Positions 46,518 through 57,459 of a DNA stretch of 64,000 bases are shown here, piece after piece. Made by a program: the position numbers and the translations under genes. Within the stretch, counting starts at the first letter, position 1; each line of letters starts with the position of its first letter. The notes under the pieces are model-generated. The model made no database searches, was not told the origin of the DNA, and worked only from the letters and a program-made list of their open reading frames with translations. The stretch comes from Climacium dendroides (Eukaryota; Streptophyta; Bryopsida; Hypnales; Climaciaceae), in contig OX467090.1 of assembly GCA_950106755.1 (NCBI GenBank), forward strand, positions 2,852,001-2,916,000. The letters are read 5' to 3'.

Positions 46518-46817
46518 TATGAAGTGCCAAAGTGGTTATATAAAATGTGTTAGTGGTACTCCAAATTCCAACATTCATCCACATATTGGATAGAAAATAT
46601 CACATTAGCACACATATCACATGTCCATAATCTTATTTCGACTTCAAAATTTCATAACTAATTTCACAAAGCTCCAAAAAATATGAAACGACTTGGGTTA
46701 GATGCCAATTCCACTTGTCTTTCAAGTAAAATTTTATGAAAAATATTTGAAGAAGCTTCACTTCCCCCAAATTCAGTTTCAGCTCTTCGGTGGGCGATTT
46801 ATAGACCCCCTACCTTA
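46518..46817 (+). repeat. Dispersed repeat family D, uninterrupted copy
   Basis: The left half matches 14909-15240. The right half (CATAACTAATTTCACAAAGC..., GAAACGACTTGGGTTAGATG) matches 54190-54340 inside another TIR element. It ends with CCCCCTACCTTA, the inverted form of the AAGGTAGG ends used by family B. It may be a composite of two elements. Confidence 0.65.
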
Positions 46818-47112
46818 GTAAATTTACTGTAGAATGACCTGGAGAGTGGCAGAAAATTGGTGGTAACTCATGTTGCAATGCCTTCAGTAGACAGTCGTGG
46901 GGAGTCAGACATTGATTGCATCTTTGCAGCACAAGGAAGTCATTGCTCATTGTTTTTTTATGTAAGCTTTAGTAAGCAAGAAGTACTGAAAATAATGTGG
47001 CTGACCTTCTGCACTTCTGGCTGACCTCCCGTCTGTCTGAAACCTCCAGAAATTCCTTTAGCATGGTCAATTGCACTGCCGTCTTGAACCAGCAAACTTG
47101 GCACATGGTGAG
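46818..47112. other. Spacer between repeats, nothing recognised
   Basis: No open frame or repeat of note was found. Confidence 0.4.
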
Positions 47113-47512
47113 CTAAGCTCTAAAAGCGACCATTTCAGGGCTGGTCTGCCTTTTTCATAGGTTTCCGTGGACAGAAATTATTTTAGATCATTTTTCAGAG
47201 AAAGGAAAGTAGATGTGGAATTTAACACAAGTGGTTTTGTATTTTTCCAAGCATTTTTGAATTACTTGTGAATTTTCAAAGATTAGGGGCATTGGTACCT
47301 ATTTGTGCCCATGAGTCTCCTGAAAGTCCACTTGCAACTTGTAAAGAGATGTGAGGAAATCAAAGACAATGATTGCCTCTTGCAATTAATTTTTTTTTTT
47401 TCTGGATTCATTCAATGGCCATAGTGGTCCATTTATAAGGATCACCTCATCTCCATTCTCCAACCCAATTTAAAGGAGAGGGGTGGTGTTAGAGTAAACT
47501 ACCTTACAACCA
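47113..47512 (-). mobile_element. Family B TIR element, copy 1 (reverse)
   Basis: The sequence is the reverse complement of the element at 54823. It starts at the CTAAAAGCGACC end and includes GGTTTCCRTGG, AAACCACTTGTGTTA (in reverse), GAATTACTTGTGAATTTTCA and the right end AAACTACCTTAC. No transposase is present. Confidence 0.75.
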
Positions 47513-49506
47513 ACAAACTAGCATACATTGAGATGCTAAAAGCATCTACAATGTTCCCGGCAATAGAAATGGTAACATCATTGTACCTTTTGGAAAGATA
47601 TTTGTAATTAAATGAACCCTCTAATACAACCATTATAGGGTGGGTGTAGTTTCACGACCTTGGTATGTGACTATGCTGGACCAATTTTTTTTTTTGTCAT
47701 TTTGCAATTTTACCTACCCTTTGAAAAATCTTGCCAAGTTGAGATATTTGGGTCCTCATGACAACAACTTTACTTCTAAGCATATTTAACAAAATGTTTG
47801 TAGAAAAGCCTAATTGTAAAAGTGTAATTGGGATTTGAATCCCAAGAACAAAGGAGATGCTCATTCATTGCTTGTATAGTACCCAAGGGCTTGTTCATCT
47901 TCACTTGCAAACATAGCTATTAGATAATTTGTTGTAAACCTTTTACACATGGAAGGGCCTATACCAGAAAAGAGCCCTTCAATCCACATGCCTCATTTTT
48001 GCCCTTGCATTTATTGTTATAGGGCTAATTTATAGATTGTGCATTGAAGATGCTCTAAATAAAGTAGGAGAGTCTATTTGTGCCATGTGATTATTTGCAT
48101 TACTTCATGGCAAATATCATTAAATGTTTATTGGGGGCACTAGAGGGTTGTTTTAGTCCTATTTTCCATATTGTGGCCCTAGTGTTGGCTAGAATAAAAA
48201 ATAACTATTTTTTAAATTTTAAAATATTAAAAAAATATATTATTATTCTTTGACATGGCAGTCACTGTTTTGGATCACTTTGGGGATCACTTTCTTATCT
48301 AAACTCTAAAAAATAGTTTAGGATCACTTTGGGGATAAGAAAGGAATCTAAAATAGTCTTTTGATTTCAAGCAAGATCTAACAAAAAGATAATGCAATTT
48401 AGTATAAAGAAAGATGATCAATAGCTTATTTGAATGCATTTAGGCATGGTTTCCTAATTACTAAAACTATGTTTGGTTTAGATTCTAGTACAAGCTTAAT
48501 ATTTCTTAATAATATTCTTTAATCATTTACTTCTTTTAAAATTCATGATGTTATGACCATATCAAAAAAAATTTGACAAAAAATGAGATTACAAATTTGG
48601 TCAACCATTGTTGGAAGTAAAAGAGAGTTGTAATTAGAAATCTAACTATAAACATTGTTTTCTATCTTTAAAGAAATATGAAGTGGATTCAACATTACAA
48701 TTGCAAGATTAAAATATGTATTTGCACATGAATATACAAATATAGCATTGTTGTTTTCTAGATACCTCTACATATTGACCATTGTGGACATATTTGAGTA
48801 TATTTCATGTATGAGGCATCAGTGCCAAAAGATGATTGGAAGGGGCTTCCAAGTAATGTGGTATCAAAAGCCATTCATTTGGCCAAGAATTGAAACCTAA
48901 AGCCCTTTCAATTAAAGTATTGAAAACTTGTCATATTTGGATTCACGTATTATATTGTTATAAAAAAATACTAGCTAAATAAAGATGAATTTTTGAATTT
49001 GGAAGATTTGTCCAATTTAGCATATCTACAACACATACATTGTTTAGGGTTGAAACATAAAATACTGAAAGCCTACATACATTTATCTAAATAATCAATT
49101 ATATGATTTTGGAATCTTTTATATATATAATTGTACTTCATTAGATACTCTTCATTTCTTATATGTAGGAGGTTGCCATCTATCATTCTCTCCAAATAAT
49201 CATGTAGGAGGAGTAATCCACAAACTAAAAAGTCTTCCTATTTTGAGTGGCATTCTTATAACCTAATTAATTATTGCATCAATGGTATATACATTTTTCC
49301 ATGGAAGTTGTATAAAGTTCCCTAGCTCCTAAGCCACTTATCCAAATCATGTTAAATCTATCCCTTGGATGTGTAATTTTCATATGCAAAACATTCTCCA
49401 TGGCTCCAAAACAAATTTATCACCAATCTCTTAATTGCCCTTTTTGCAAACCCAAATGGTTGCTTGGTTTGAAATGGTTATTAATCTCTCTTAAGGACCA
49501 AGGCCT

Positions 49507-49545
49507 TGTGTGTGTATGTGTGTGTAATATATATATATATATATA
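49507..49545. repeat. Compound GT/AT microsatellite
   Basis: A run of GTGTGTGTATGTGTGTGT passes directly into (AT)n. Confidence 0.9.
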
Positions 49546-49974
49546 AAAGATCTTGTGCTTCACTTGCCTCAAATCATCCATTAAAATTTTCAAATTTTCA
49601 AATTTCACCATTCAAAGTTCGAAAAAAAATGTTTTTTTTTATGCTAGCTTGCAATTTTGATTGGCTTTAACCACCATTCGTGGAAAAATTTTGCACTACT
49701 AACAAGCTTTGAATTTTTTGAAAAATTAAGATGAAGAATTGAATTGAATTTTAGGAAAAAAAATCTCAAAAAACACACACTAATGATTTTCATTCTTTAA
49801 AAAATCATCAAGTAGAAATAGGTCCAATATTGAATGAAAAACTAAATGGCATTAATATCTCTAAGATGGAATTGAAATACAATAATCCCAGTGGTGAGAT
49901 TGTTCTAGCAAGCAAATTTAATCATGACAATTTTTTTTTTAATTTATAGAAATTGCTTAGATTGCTTGAGAAAC

Positions 49975-50255
49975 AAGATTGTCTATAACTTTCTCATCAC
50001 CATTCCAAATAGAGTGAATCAAATCTTCACATGTGAACAAAAATACAATATTTGAAAAAAGAAATTTGAAAATTTTATTTTGACTCTTTGTGATTTTGGG
50101 GGGACTACCCACCGACCTCCATTTTTGGCTTAGGGTGGTATAACTTTTGCTTTGGGACACCAATTAAAATAAATTATATTTCTATAAAGTTGAGTATCTC
50201 CAAAGAAAGTTTCAAAAAGTCATGATGAAATTGAGACTATAGATACCTACTTAAA
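49975..50255 (+). repeat. Dispersed repeat family E, copy 1
   Basis: Aligns in order with 59607-59900: ATAACTTTCTC/ATAATTTCTTC, GAATCAAA, GTGGTATAACTTTTGCTTTG/GTGGTACAACTTTACTCTTG, GGCACCAATT or GACACCAATT, and GAAAGTTTCAAA. It is old and diverged, and no coding frame is shared between the copies. Confidence 0.6.
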
Positions 50256-50625
50256 CTCCCTAGAGTGCTCCAAGGAAGGATTCTTGGTCCTTTGAGGATC
50301 AATCAAGTGAATTATATGAAGGTGAAAGTGATGCACTCTTCAAAAAAAGGTCACATCTTCACAATCAATAATAAAAAGTACTTCTTTGAGGTACGGTAGA
50401 TGCTCGCCAATGGATGATTTTTTTTTAAATGTCATTCAAATCTTATTCTTAAAAACCTCACCCCCATCCATCCGTCCACCAATATCAATACTAGTGACAT
50501 ATTTTCTACGTTTGTTTGAACCTCTTATTTACAATGAAGTTAATTTACAATAAGGGAAAATGTGCTAAAAGCAACCACTAACACAAAGATACATTTTGCT
50601 TTCTTTAAAGTACCGATAGTGTACA

Positions 50626-50850
50626 TTTGGAGGTGTTGTGGTTATTTGCGACCCCATGTTTCAACTTCAAAAAATTGAAACCAATCCCATAAAGGTTTAA
50701 AAAATACAAAACGACTTGGATTAGATGTCAATTCCACTTTTCTTCTTAGCTACAAAAATTCATTGTAAATTATTTCGTGGAGTTTCAATTTAGCTTCCCC
50801 TAAAGGCAATCACCTCTTCAAAAGTTGTCATTTTTGAAGAGTATCTCACT
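50626..50850 (+). repeat. Diverged family D fragment
   Basis: Contains ACAAAACGACTTGGATTAGA and TGTCAATTCCACTTTTCTT, as in the copies at 46700 and 54230. It directly precedes a family B element. Confidence 0.6.
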
Positions 50851-50852
50851 AA

Positions 50853-51285
50853 CCAAGGTAGTGTGCTCTAAAACTGCCCGTCTCCTTCAAATTGCCCCTA
50901 TTCATAGCTAAAGAATAGAGATGAGGTGATTCTTAAAAGGACCACTTTAATTAGCCATTGAATGAATCCAAGAATTTTTTTATTTTTTTATTTTTTATTT
51001 TTTTAAATTGCAAGAGCCAATCGTTACCTTTGATTTCCTCACATCCCTTTACAAGTTTCAAGTGGACAAATTTTGGGAGACCTGTGATCACAAACAGGTG
51101 CTTATGCCTCAAATCTTTGAAAATTCACAAGTAATTCAAAAATGCTTGGAAAAATACAAAACCACTTGTGTTAAGTTCCACGTCTATTTTCCTTTCTCTG
51201 AAAAAATGATTTAAAAATATTTCTATCCATGGAAACCTATGGAAAAGGTAGACCAGCTTTTACAACAGACTAGCTTACAGTACCT
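50853..51285 (+). mobile_element. Family B TIR element, copy 2
   Basis: Begins AAGGTAGTGTGCTCTAAAAC and proceeds through GATGAGGTGATTCTTAAAAG, CATTGAATGAATCCAAGAA, TTTTGGGAGACCTGTGATCA and AAACCACTTGTGTTAAGTT. It ends with a degraded ...CTTACAGTACCTT. It aligns along its whole length with 54823-55240. Confidence 0.75.
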
Positions 51286-52503
51286 TGAAGAAAAGAAAAC
51301 TGAGCAGGATGACAGATGCCTTTTGGTGCATTTTTCATGCGAAAAATGTGAGACTGCAAATTTCAAATCTGGAGTGCTTGGTTCATGAGTAGTAAGTACA
51401 TCAGGGCAGACCTCGTGCGTATTTGAAAGACTTTGTCCGCCGTGCAAAGAGGGCCTCCACCAAACAACTTCTAATTTTTTACGAGTTTATAATTAGAACT
51501 TGAAATTTTGATGAATGGAAACCGCATCCCAATGAAAGGACTTCAACACCTCCAAATCTATCGTGGTTACGTAAGCGTTTCAAACTCCAAAGTTTAGTCA
51601 AAAGTACTTTGGGATGGTGAAGGAGGATGGGCTTGACCCCCTTGTTGCCCTAGCCAAGGGTAAATGTAAAAAATTGCCTCCTTATTTTGTGCCGTGTTTA
51701 TTAGTATTTCTTCACCTCTCCTACATCTTTGGGGGCCTTTCGTTGCAAATATTAATTCAAAATTTCCAAATTTTATCATATGTTGTTGTAAATATAAAAA
51801 ATTTAGTGTTTCTCCAAGTAAAAAACATAAGGAAAGGAGGGGTTCAATTCACCTAGACCCTTTTGGATATACTTTCCTTTATCAAATTCTAGTTAGAAAC
51901 CAATGAAAGTTAGAAGTTTATTTGGAGGGACTGTCAATTTGCAGAGTAGACAAAGGATGTCCTTTAGTTACTTATTTGAGAGATAACTCGTTTAGATCTG
52001 AGAAGAGGCGAAAGTGGTCCCTCTCTAAGTATGTAATTTTGAATAGCACAAAATTGATTCACATTATGAATTTCTTGCAACTTGATGGATATCAATCCTT
52101 TAGGGCTCAAAGTTGTTTTGGTGAGAATGAGAATATAGACGACATCTTTAGCTGAAATGTGGGGTTATTGAAGATAGAGAAGCTAAAGTGGAAAAAGTAA
52201 TTGTACCAAATTGGAGAATGAATGACAGTGGGTGTGCAAAAATTTACAACAATCCATTATTGGTATTGTGAGAATTTTAGGTTTCTTGACAATGTATACA
52301 ACATTGTTGACAATGACATATGAAAAATGCACAACTACAAGTCTATAGTACTAGCAACCTTTTATTAAATTCATTTCAAGGACATTTGGATTTTGTATGC
52401 ATTGTTTTTAAAATCCCTACAATGAAAGCAATCAATATTGAAAATACACCTGCAATGTAGAAAACTATGCACTTTATTTGTGAAGCACTCAACTTAGATA
52501 TAA
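51286..52503. other. Intergenic DNA, nothing recognised
   Basis: Several short open frames on the plus strand (51614-52155) look random and overlap each other. No repeat family was noted. Confidence 0.4.
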
Positions 52504-52912
52504 GGTTGAAGCACCAGTTGTCAACTATACCTAGTACTCAACCTACAAATACAGGTGTAGTATTTCCTAGCAAAGCTTAGAATGTGTTTTTAGGTCTTTT
52601 ATAAGGTTGGGATTAATAAGGTCACAACACATGTCCTTAAGTAGTGAACAAGAAAGTAGGAAGTACAGATTGGGAAAGTAGCTCTTGAATGATTGGAATT
52701 GGAAGACTCTACACATTGGTTACTAGTAATAAAAGTGCACTTTTTGGCTCCCAAAATTCAAAGGTAATTTCGATTTAGGGAATAAAATTCAAAAAAAAAT
52801 TTGCAATCCCCTATATTTCCTATCTTCCTACATGGGAAAATTTTCCACCACTTCATATTGAGCAGGATCTGCTCCAAAATTGCTTAAATGATTGGCTACT
52901 AGTGCCTTGATC
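52504..52912 (+). mobile_element. Family C element, most complete copy
   Basis: The left end, AAGGTTGAAGCACCAGTTGT, matches 27926 and 55238. The right part matches the inverted copy at 28684-28960. The ends are imperfect inverted repeats of each other. At about 409 bases with no open frame, it looks like a MITE or other short non-autonomous element. Confidence 0.65.
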
Positions 52913-53213
52913 TATTTTTAGTCTTTGTGCAAATGATGCATACATTCAAGAGCTAGTAATCCATCTCGTAGATCTATTCAAAATCTTGAGCTTAGGCATT
53001 GTTGTTTAGGCAACCAAGATCTATGTAGAAAGTATCAAATTTGAGCATTGTTTGTAATCGCTGCCAACTTGCCATTCTTGATGATTTAAAGGTTAATGGT
53101 ATCAATGGGATTGTAGAAATATATGCTTCCAACCTAGATACCGCAACAAGGAAACCTGTCCCCCTTCATGAACAAATCCATATAGCGCCCAAGTAGTCAT
53201 TGAATTCATTATC

Positions 53214-53735
53214 AACACTATTGTTTGACGAAGCAGCAAGTACAAGGTGCCTCATATGAGCAAGGCCAAGTTTGTTAGGAGAAGAATGTTCCTTAATTGC
53301 TTGTCACTTACTCCCATGAGGTCATTCAATACAGCTAATGCTTATTCAATAGTCAGAATTAGTAAACGGAGCTTTTCAATGGGACATAATTTTTGCTTGA
53401 TTTAGAGATTTTTTGTGAGATAGAGGAAGTATTTGAAATGGGGGATATTAAATTGTGCCCACAAAATGGACCCAACACTATTGTTTGAGGAAGCAACAAG
53501 TACAAGGTATTTCATATGGACAAGGCCAAGCTTGTTAGGAGAAGAATGCTCCTTAATTGTTTGTCACTTACTCCCACAAGGTCATTCAATACATCCAATG
53601 CTTATTCAACAATCAAAATCAATAAAAGGAGCTTTTTAGGACATAATTTTTGCCTGATTTGGAGGTTTTAAATGAGACAAAGGAAGTATTTGAAATAGGG
53701 GACATTAAACCTTGTCCACGATATGGGCCCAATGG
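53214..53735 (+). repeat. Tandem duplication, 260-base unit
   Basis: Copies start at 53214 and 53474 with AACACTATTGTTTGASGAAG and run in parallel through GGAGAAGAATGYTCCTTAAT, CTTACTCCCAYRAGGTCATT and GGAAGTATTTGAAATRGGGG. Divergence is moderate, so the duplication is not recent. A short plus frame in copy 2 is not conserved in copy 1. Confidence 0.85.
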
Positions 53736-54033
53736 GTTGGATTTACCCTGGGGAAAGGCGTAGGAATTTTTTTATTTTTCACATAAATTTTGAATTCATA
53801 TTTGCAATCAAAGATCCCAAATTAGCTAAAAAAAAAAAGGGTTGAAATATCCCCTAAATACAACTCAAAATAGGGGACATGCTTTTACTTTTACCCCCAA
53901 GAACCCCAAATTACCCTGTTGAGCCTACTTTGTGGACAGGATTTAGTGTATTGTATTTGAAATTGACACAAGTTTAGTTGTGCTTCTTTTGTGATTGATC
54001 AACATCTACAAAGAGGTAGTAGAAATCAATGTC

Positions 54034-54364
54034 TAAGGTAGGAGGTTCTAAAAGCGCAGAGGTTCTAAAACCGCCCACCTCTTGAAATGTACACTATTTG
54101 TACATTTCGCTTGTTCATAGCCCTCATTTATGTACAAAAAGTGTACATTTTAGGAGGTGGGCGATTTTGTAGCCCTATGCCAATTCAACTTCAAAATTTC
54201 ATAACTAATTCCACAAAGCTCCAAAAAATATGAAACGACTTGGGTTAGATGCCAATTCTACTTTTCTTTCAAGGAAAATTTCTCGAAAAATATTTCGAGA
54301 AGTTTCACAACCCCAAAATTCAATTCCAGCTCTTAGGTGGTGGATTTACGGACTTACTACCTTA
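54034..54364 (+). mobile_element. TIR element related to families B and D
   Basis: The left end is TAAGGTAGGAGGTTCTAAAA and the right end is GGACTTACTACCTTA. Inside, GCCCACCTCTTGAAATGTAC (54073 onward) and its inverted copy ending near 54168 form a strong hairpin. The right half repeats the family D sequence found at 46640-46817. Confidence 0.7.
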
Positions 54365-54822
54365 CAACAAAAGATGGAAAAATAAAATTTAGCCGTGTAT
54401 GAGCTTCCAAATGCATCACTCATGTTCAACAGTGCAGTCGGCATGAGAAACCAATGATGAAAGTGTGGCAACTATGAATCCACTCAATTGATGTTGAATT
54501 GCTTTTGACCGTCACTGACTGAGTTGTACAGAAAATGGCCACAAAATTTTGAGCTGTAATGTTACAGTCAAAATGGTCTCAACTACCAGCAGTTATGAAA
54601 AAGTCCTCCCCTTTTTTTTTTATAAAAAATTACTGAAGGTCAACACATCTAAGATGAAGATATCACAAAACTTTTTAAGTTACCATAGCCGTACCTTAAT
54701 GTTATGGTCCCAATGGTTCCAACTACAGTACAGTACTGGCAGTTACAAAAGTTCCTTTTTCTTATAAAAAATATAATTAAGTTCAACACATCCAAGACAA
54801 AGAAATCCACAAAACTTTAACT

Positions 54823-55240
54823 TAAGGTAGGATGCTGTAATTGCGACCATCTCCTTGCAATCGCCCCATAGCTGGTTGTAAAATGGATGGGAGGTGATCT
54901 TTAAATGAACCACTGTTGCTATTGAATGAATCAAGAAAAATTTACTTATTTTATTTTGAGAGCCAATCATTTCTTCCCTGATTCAGAAATCGATTTAGAA
55001 GTTGCAAGGGGACAGATTTTGGGAGACCTATGGTCACAAATAGGTACCTACTACAGAAATCTTTGAAAATTCGTAACTAATTCAAAAATGCTTCAAAAAA
55101 TATGAAACCACTTGTGTTACATTCCGCATCCATTTTTCTTTCTCTGAAAAATGAGCTAAAAATATTTCTGTTCATGCAAACCTCTGAAAAAGGCAGATCA
55201 GCCCGTAAAGGGTCGCTTTTAGAGCCTCCTACCTTATAAG
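54823..55240 (+). mobile_element. Family B TIR element, copy 3
   Basis: The left end is AAGGTAGGATGCTGTAATTG plus CGACC. The right end reverse-complements to AAGGTAGGAGGCTCTAAAAG plus CGACC, so the terminal repeats run about 25 bases. The interior aligns with 50853-51285 and, reversed, with 47113-47512. Confidence 0.8.
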
Positions 55241-55370
55241 GTAGAAGCATCAATTGTCAACCACACCCAATGCCCAATGTGTAGGGTGCATTGTTTCCAA
55301 CCAGAGGTTGAAATCTAAGCTTGAAATGTATTTTTTTCTGACCTTTTCAAGGTTGGGACTAATATGCTTA
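55238..55370 (+). repeat. Dispersed repeat family C, left-end fragment
   Basis: AAGGTAGAAGCATCAATTGT and CAACCACACCCAATGCCCAA continue to AAGGTTGGGACTAATA, as in 52504-52625. It abuts the family B element end exactly. Confidence 0.7.
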
Positions 55371-55616
55371 GAGCATCACTACAGCTTCCGCACCAAGGAG
55401 GGCATCAAGTGCAGCCTTGGCATGTGGATTTGGAGAGTGAGGCTTCTTTGCTACTACTCTGCCCCACGGTTGACACGCCAAGCCGGGGCACTAATTGAAT
55501 ATTAAATGCAAAGAGTTTAAAGGTTTTGAAATAAAATTTATAAAAATTTAATTTTCAATGCATTACTTCATATTGTTTCAAAAGTACTCTAAACTTATTG
55601 TGAGTATTTATGGGAG

Positions 55617-55837
55617 AAAATAAGCTTATTATATACACATGGGGTGGTAGAACAAACAATGTGGGATAAGTAGAATTAGAGCAAGTAGGAACTCAACACT
55701 CATAGTTAATTCAAAGTTTACTCTATTAGATTTTGAATTGACTATGAGTGTTGAGCTCCTACTTACTCTAATTCTAGTTATCCCACATTGTTTGTTCTAC
55801 CTCCTACCACATGTATATATAGTGAGCTTCACTTTTC
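55617..55837. repeat. Long near-perfect inverted repeat (hairpin), arms of about 100 bases
   Basis: Left arm 55617-55715 and right arm 55732-55837, with a loop of about 16 bases. The strongest pairing covers AGAACAAACAATGTGGGATA, AGAATTAGAG and CTCAACACTCATAGT. Outward the pairing continues through TATATACA...CAT and AAGCTTA-like blocks with more mismatches. It could be a MITE or a young inverted duplication able to make small RNA. Confidence 0.85.
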
Positions 55838-57304
55838 ACTGAAAGCTTAACAAAGTTGAAAAACTTATCTCTCAAACAAAAGGAACTTTATTGTGGTTGA
55901 AAAATGATAATCTATTTCAATTTTTTGGACACAAGTAAAGCATGAACTGTGGTTCAAATTACTTGTGAGGTTTGAGGCCAGGTGGGGTCAAGGTGGGGTC
56001 AGTGCCTCGACGATGGGGTAGAAAGGACTGTCAGTGTCTTGAAGATGGGTGGGTGGATTGTGTTTTTTATTATTTTTAAAACACATGGATAATTTCCATT
56101 CATAGAGGAAACAGTACAGGGAACATAATTTTTTTTTTTTGTGTGTGTGTGTGTGTGGGAGCATTTCAGTTGAACCCAAAGTAGATTTGCACTTTTTCTG
56201 GTGCGAACGGGTACATACCATTATCGAAAGCTCTGCACCAAAGGCCTCTTTTGACTTTCACATTCACCCACGTTGTGCTTTTCACCAAAAAAAAATTCAA
56301 TTTTACATTGTGGGGACCAGCAAAGCTTTACTTTTTCAATTGCTGCTTTTTATGACCAGTTCCTTTCCTATAAGAATAAAATAAAACATTGAAGTGACAT
56401 TATAATTGTACCCCTGACTGGCCTGGGTCGATTTTCAATGACACATTCAAGGCAGTTTCAGAATGTTTTACTTTTGGAATTGGACCATATGGAATGTTGC
56501 TTTTTAAATTTGTGGACTCACTGGAAGGAGTGGTCAGTGCAGGCACCGAAAAGCTCAGTGAAAGGTGGTAGCAATATATTAACCCCTAAAGTCCCAAGGC
56601 TTGCAACCGCCCCAACAAGCTCAAAAGATTTGGGCTAAATTTGATTTGATCTGGCTCCATTTGCCAATGCTTGTTAGCAATCCCAGAACTGCTTTTCTGG
56701 AAATAGCTAAGAAGCTACACGCGTGCGTGTAGGGAGTGCTATTTCCGTGGTTGAAATAGTGTGATAAATTTGGGAAAAAAATGTAGGATTATGGATAAAT
56801 TTTTTTCTTGGTAAAGTAAGATTTGTGACATGCAAGGAAGTTCAATAGATTACATATGACTATTTTTTTGTCATTTGCACTAGCTCCAATTGCTTAGTGG
56901 TAAAGGAATAAGGGAGAAAATGGTGATTTTTTTTTTTGGTAAAGACATGCAAATGTGGGGACTTGGAAATGAATTGAAAATATTGTTTATTTCAATAGTT
57001 TATGCTTTAAAATGCAATAGATGTCATACATTGAGAACTCAAAAGTACCACTAACAAGGGAATTGAACCCTACTTTCAAAAAGCAAGACTACCCAATTGC
57101 AATGTTAATGTTCTATACACAAACAAACAAACTACATTAGAAGTACAAGTATGAATAAAAAATAACTTGAAGAATTTGTAGAAGGCTTCTACAAACTAAT
57201 GATGCCTAGTCTTCTACTCCATCTTGTACAAGTGTGTAGCAGAAAGCGCATCCTAATAGAAACCTTCAATGTCAAAGAAATTCTTTGAAGTTGAGGTCCA
57301 AAGC
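55838..57304. other. Intergenic DNA, nothing recognised
   Basis: Holds a poly-T/GT microsatellite at about 56129-56157. The short frames have no family resemblance. Confidence 0.45.
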
Positions 57305-57459
57305 CCATGGTTGTCATATTGGACAAGTTACTATTCATTTCTTGTCCTATAGGACAAGTTACTATTCATCAAATGTACCTCTCAAGTACATTTGATGACT
57401 AGTAACTCGTCCTACAGGACGAAAAATGAATAGTAACTTGTCCAGTATGACAACCATGG
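57305..57459. repeat. Near-perfect hairpin, 74-base arms, 7-base loop
   Basis: Left arm 57305-57378 and right arm 57386-57459. The arms share CCATGGTTGTCATAYTGGAC, AAGTTACTATTCATT and CATCAAATGTAC in inverted order. Each arm itself contains two copies of a GGACAAGTTACTATTCAT-like unit. There is no open frame. Confidence 0.9.

Larger units (their letters stand above)
47513..50625. other. AT-rich intergenic DNA
   Basis: No gene was recognised. It contains a GT/AT microsatellite at 49507-49545 and the family E repeat copy at 49975-50255. Confidence 0.5.
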
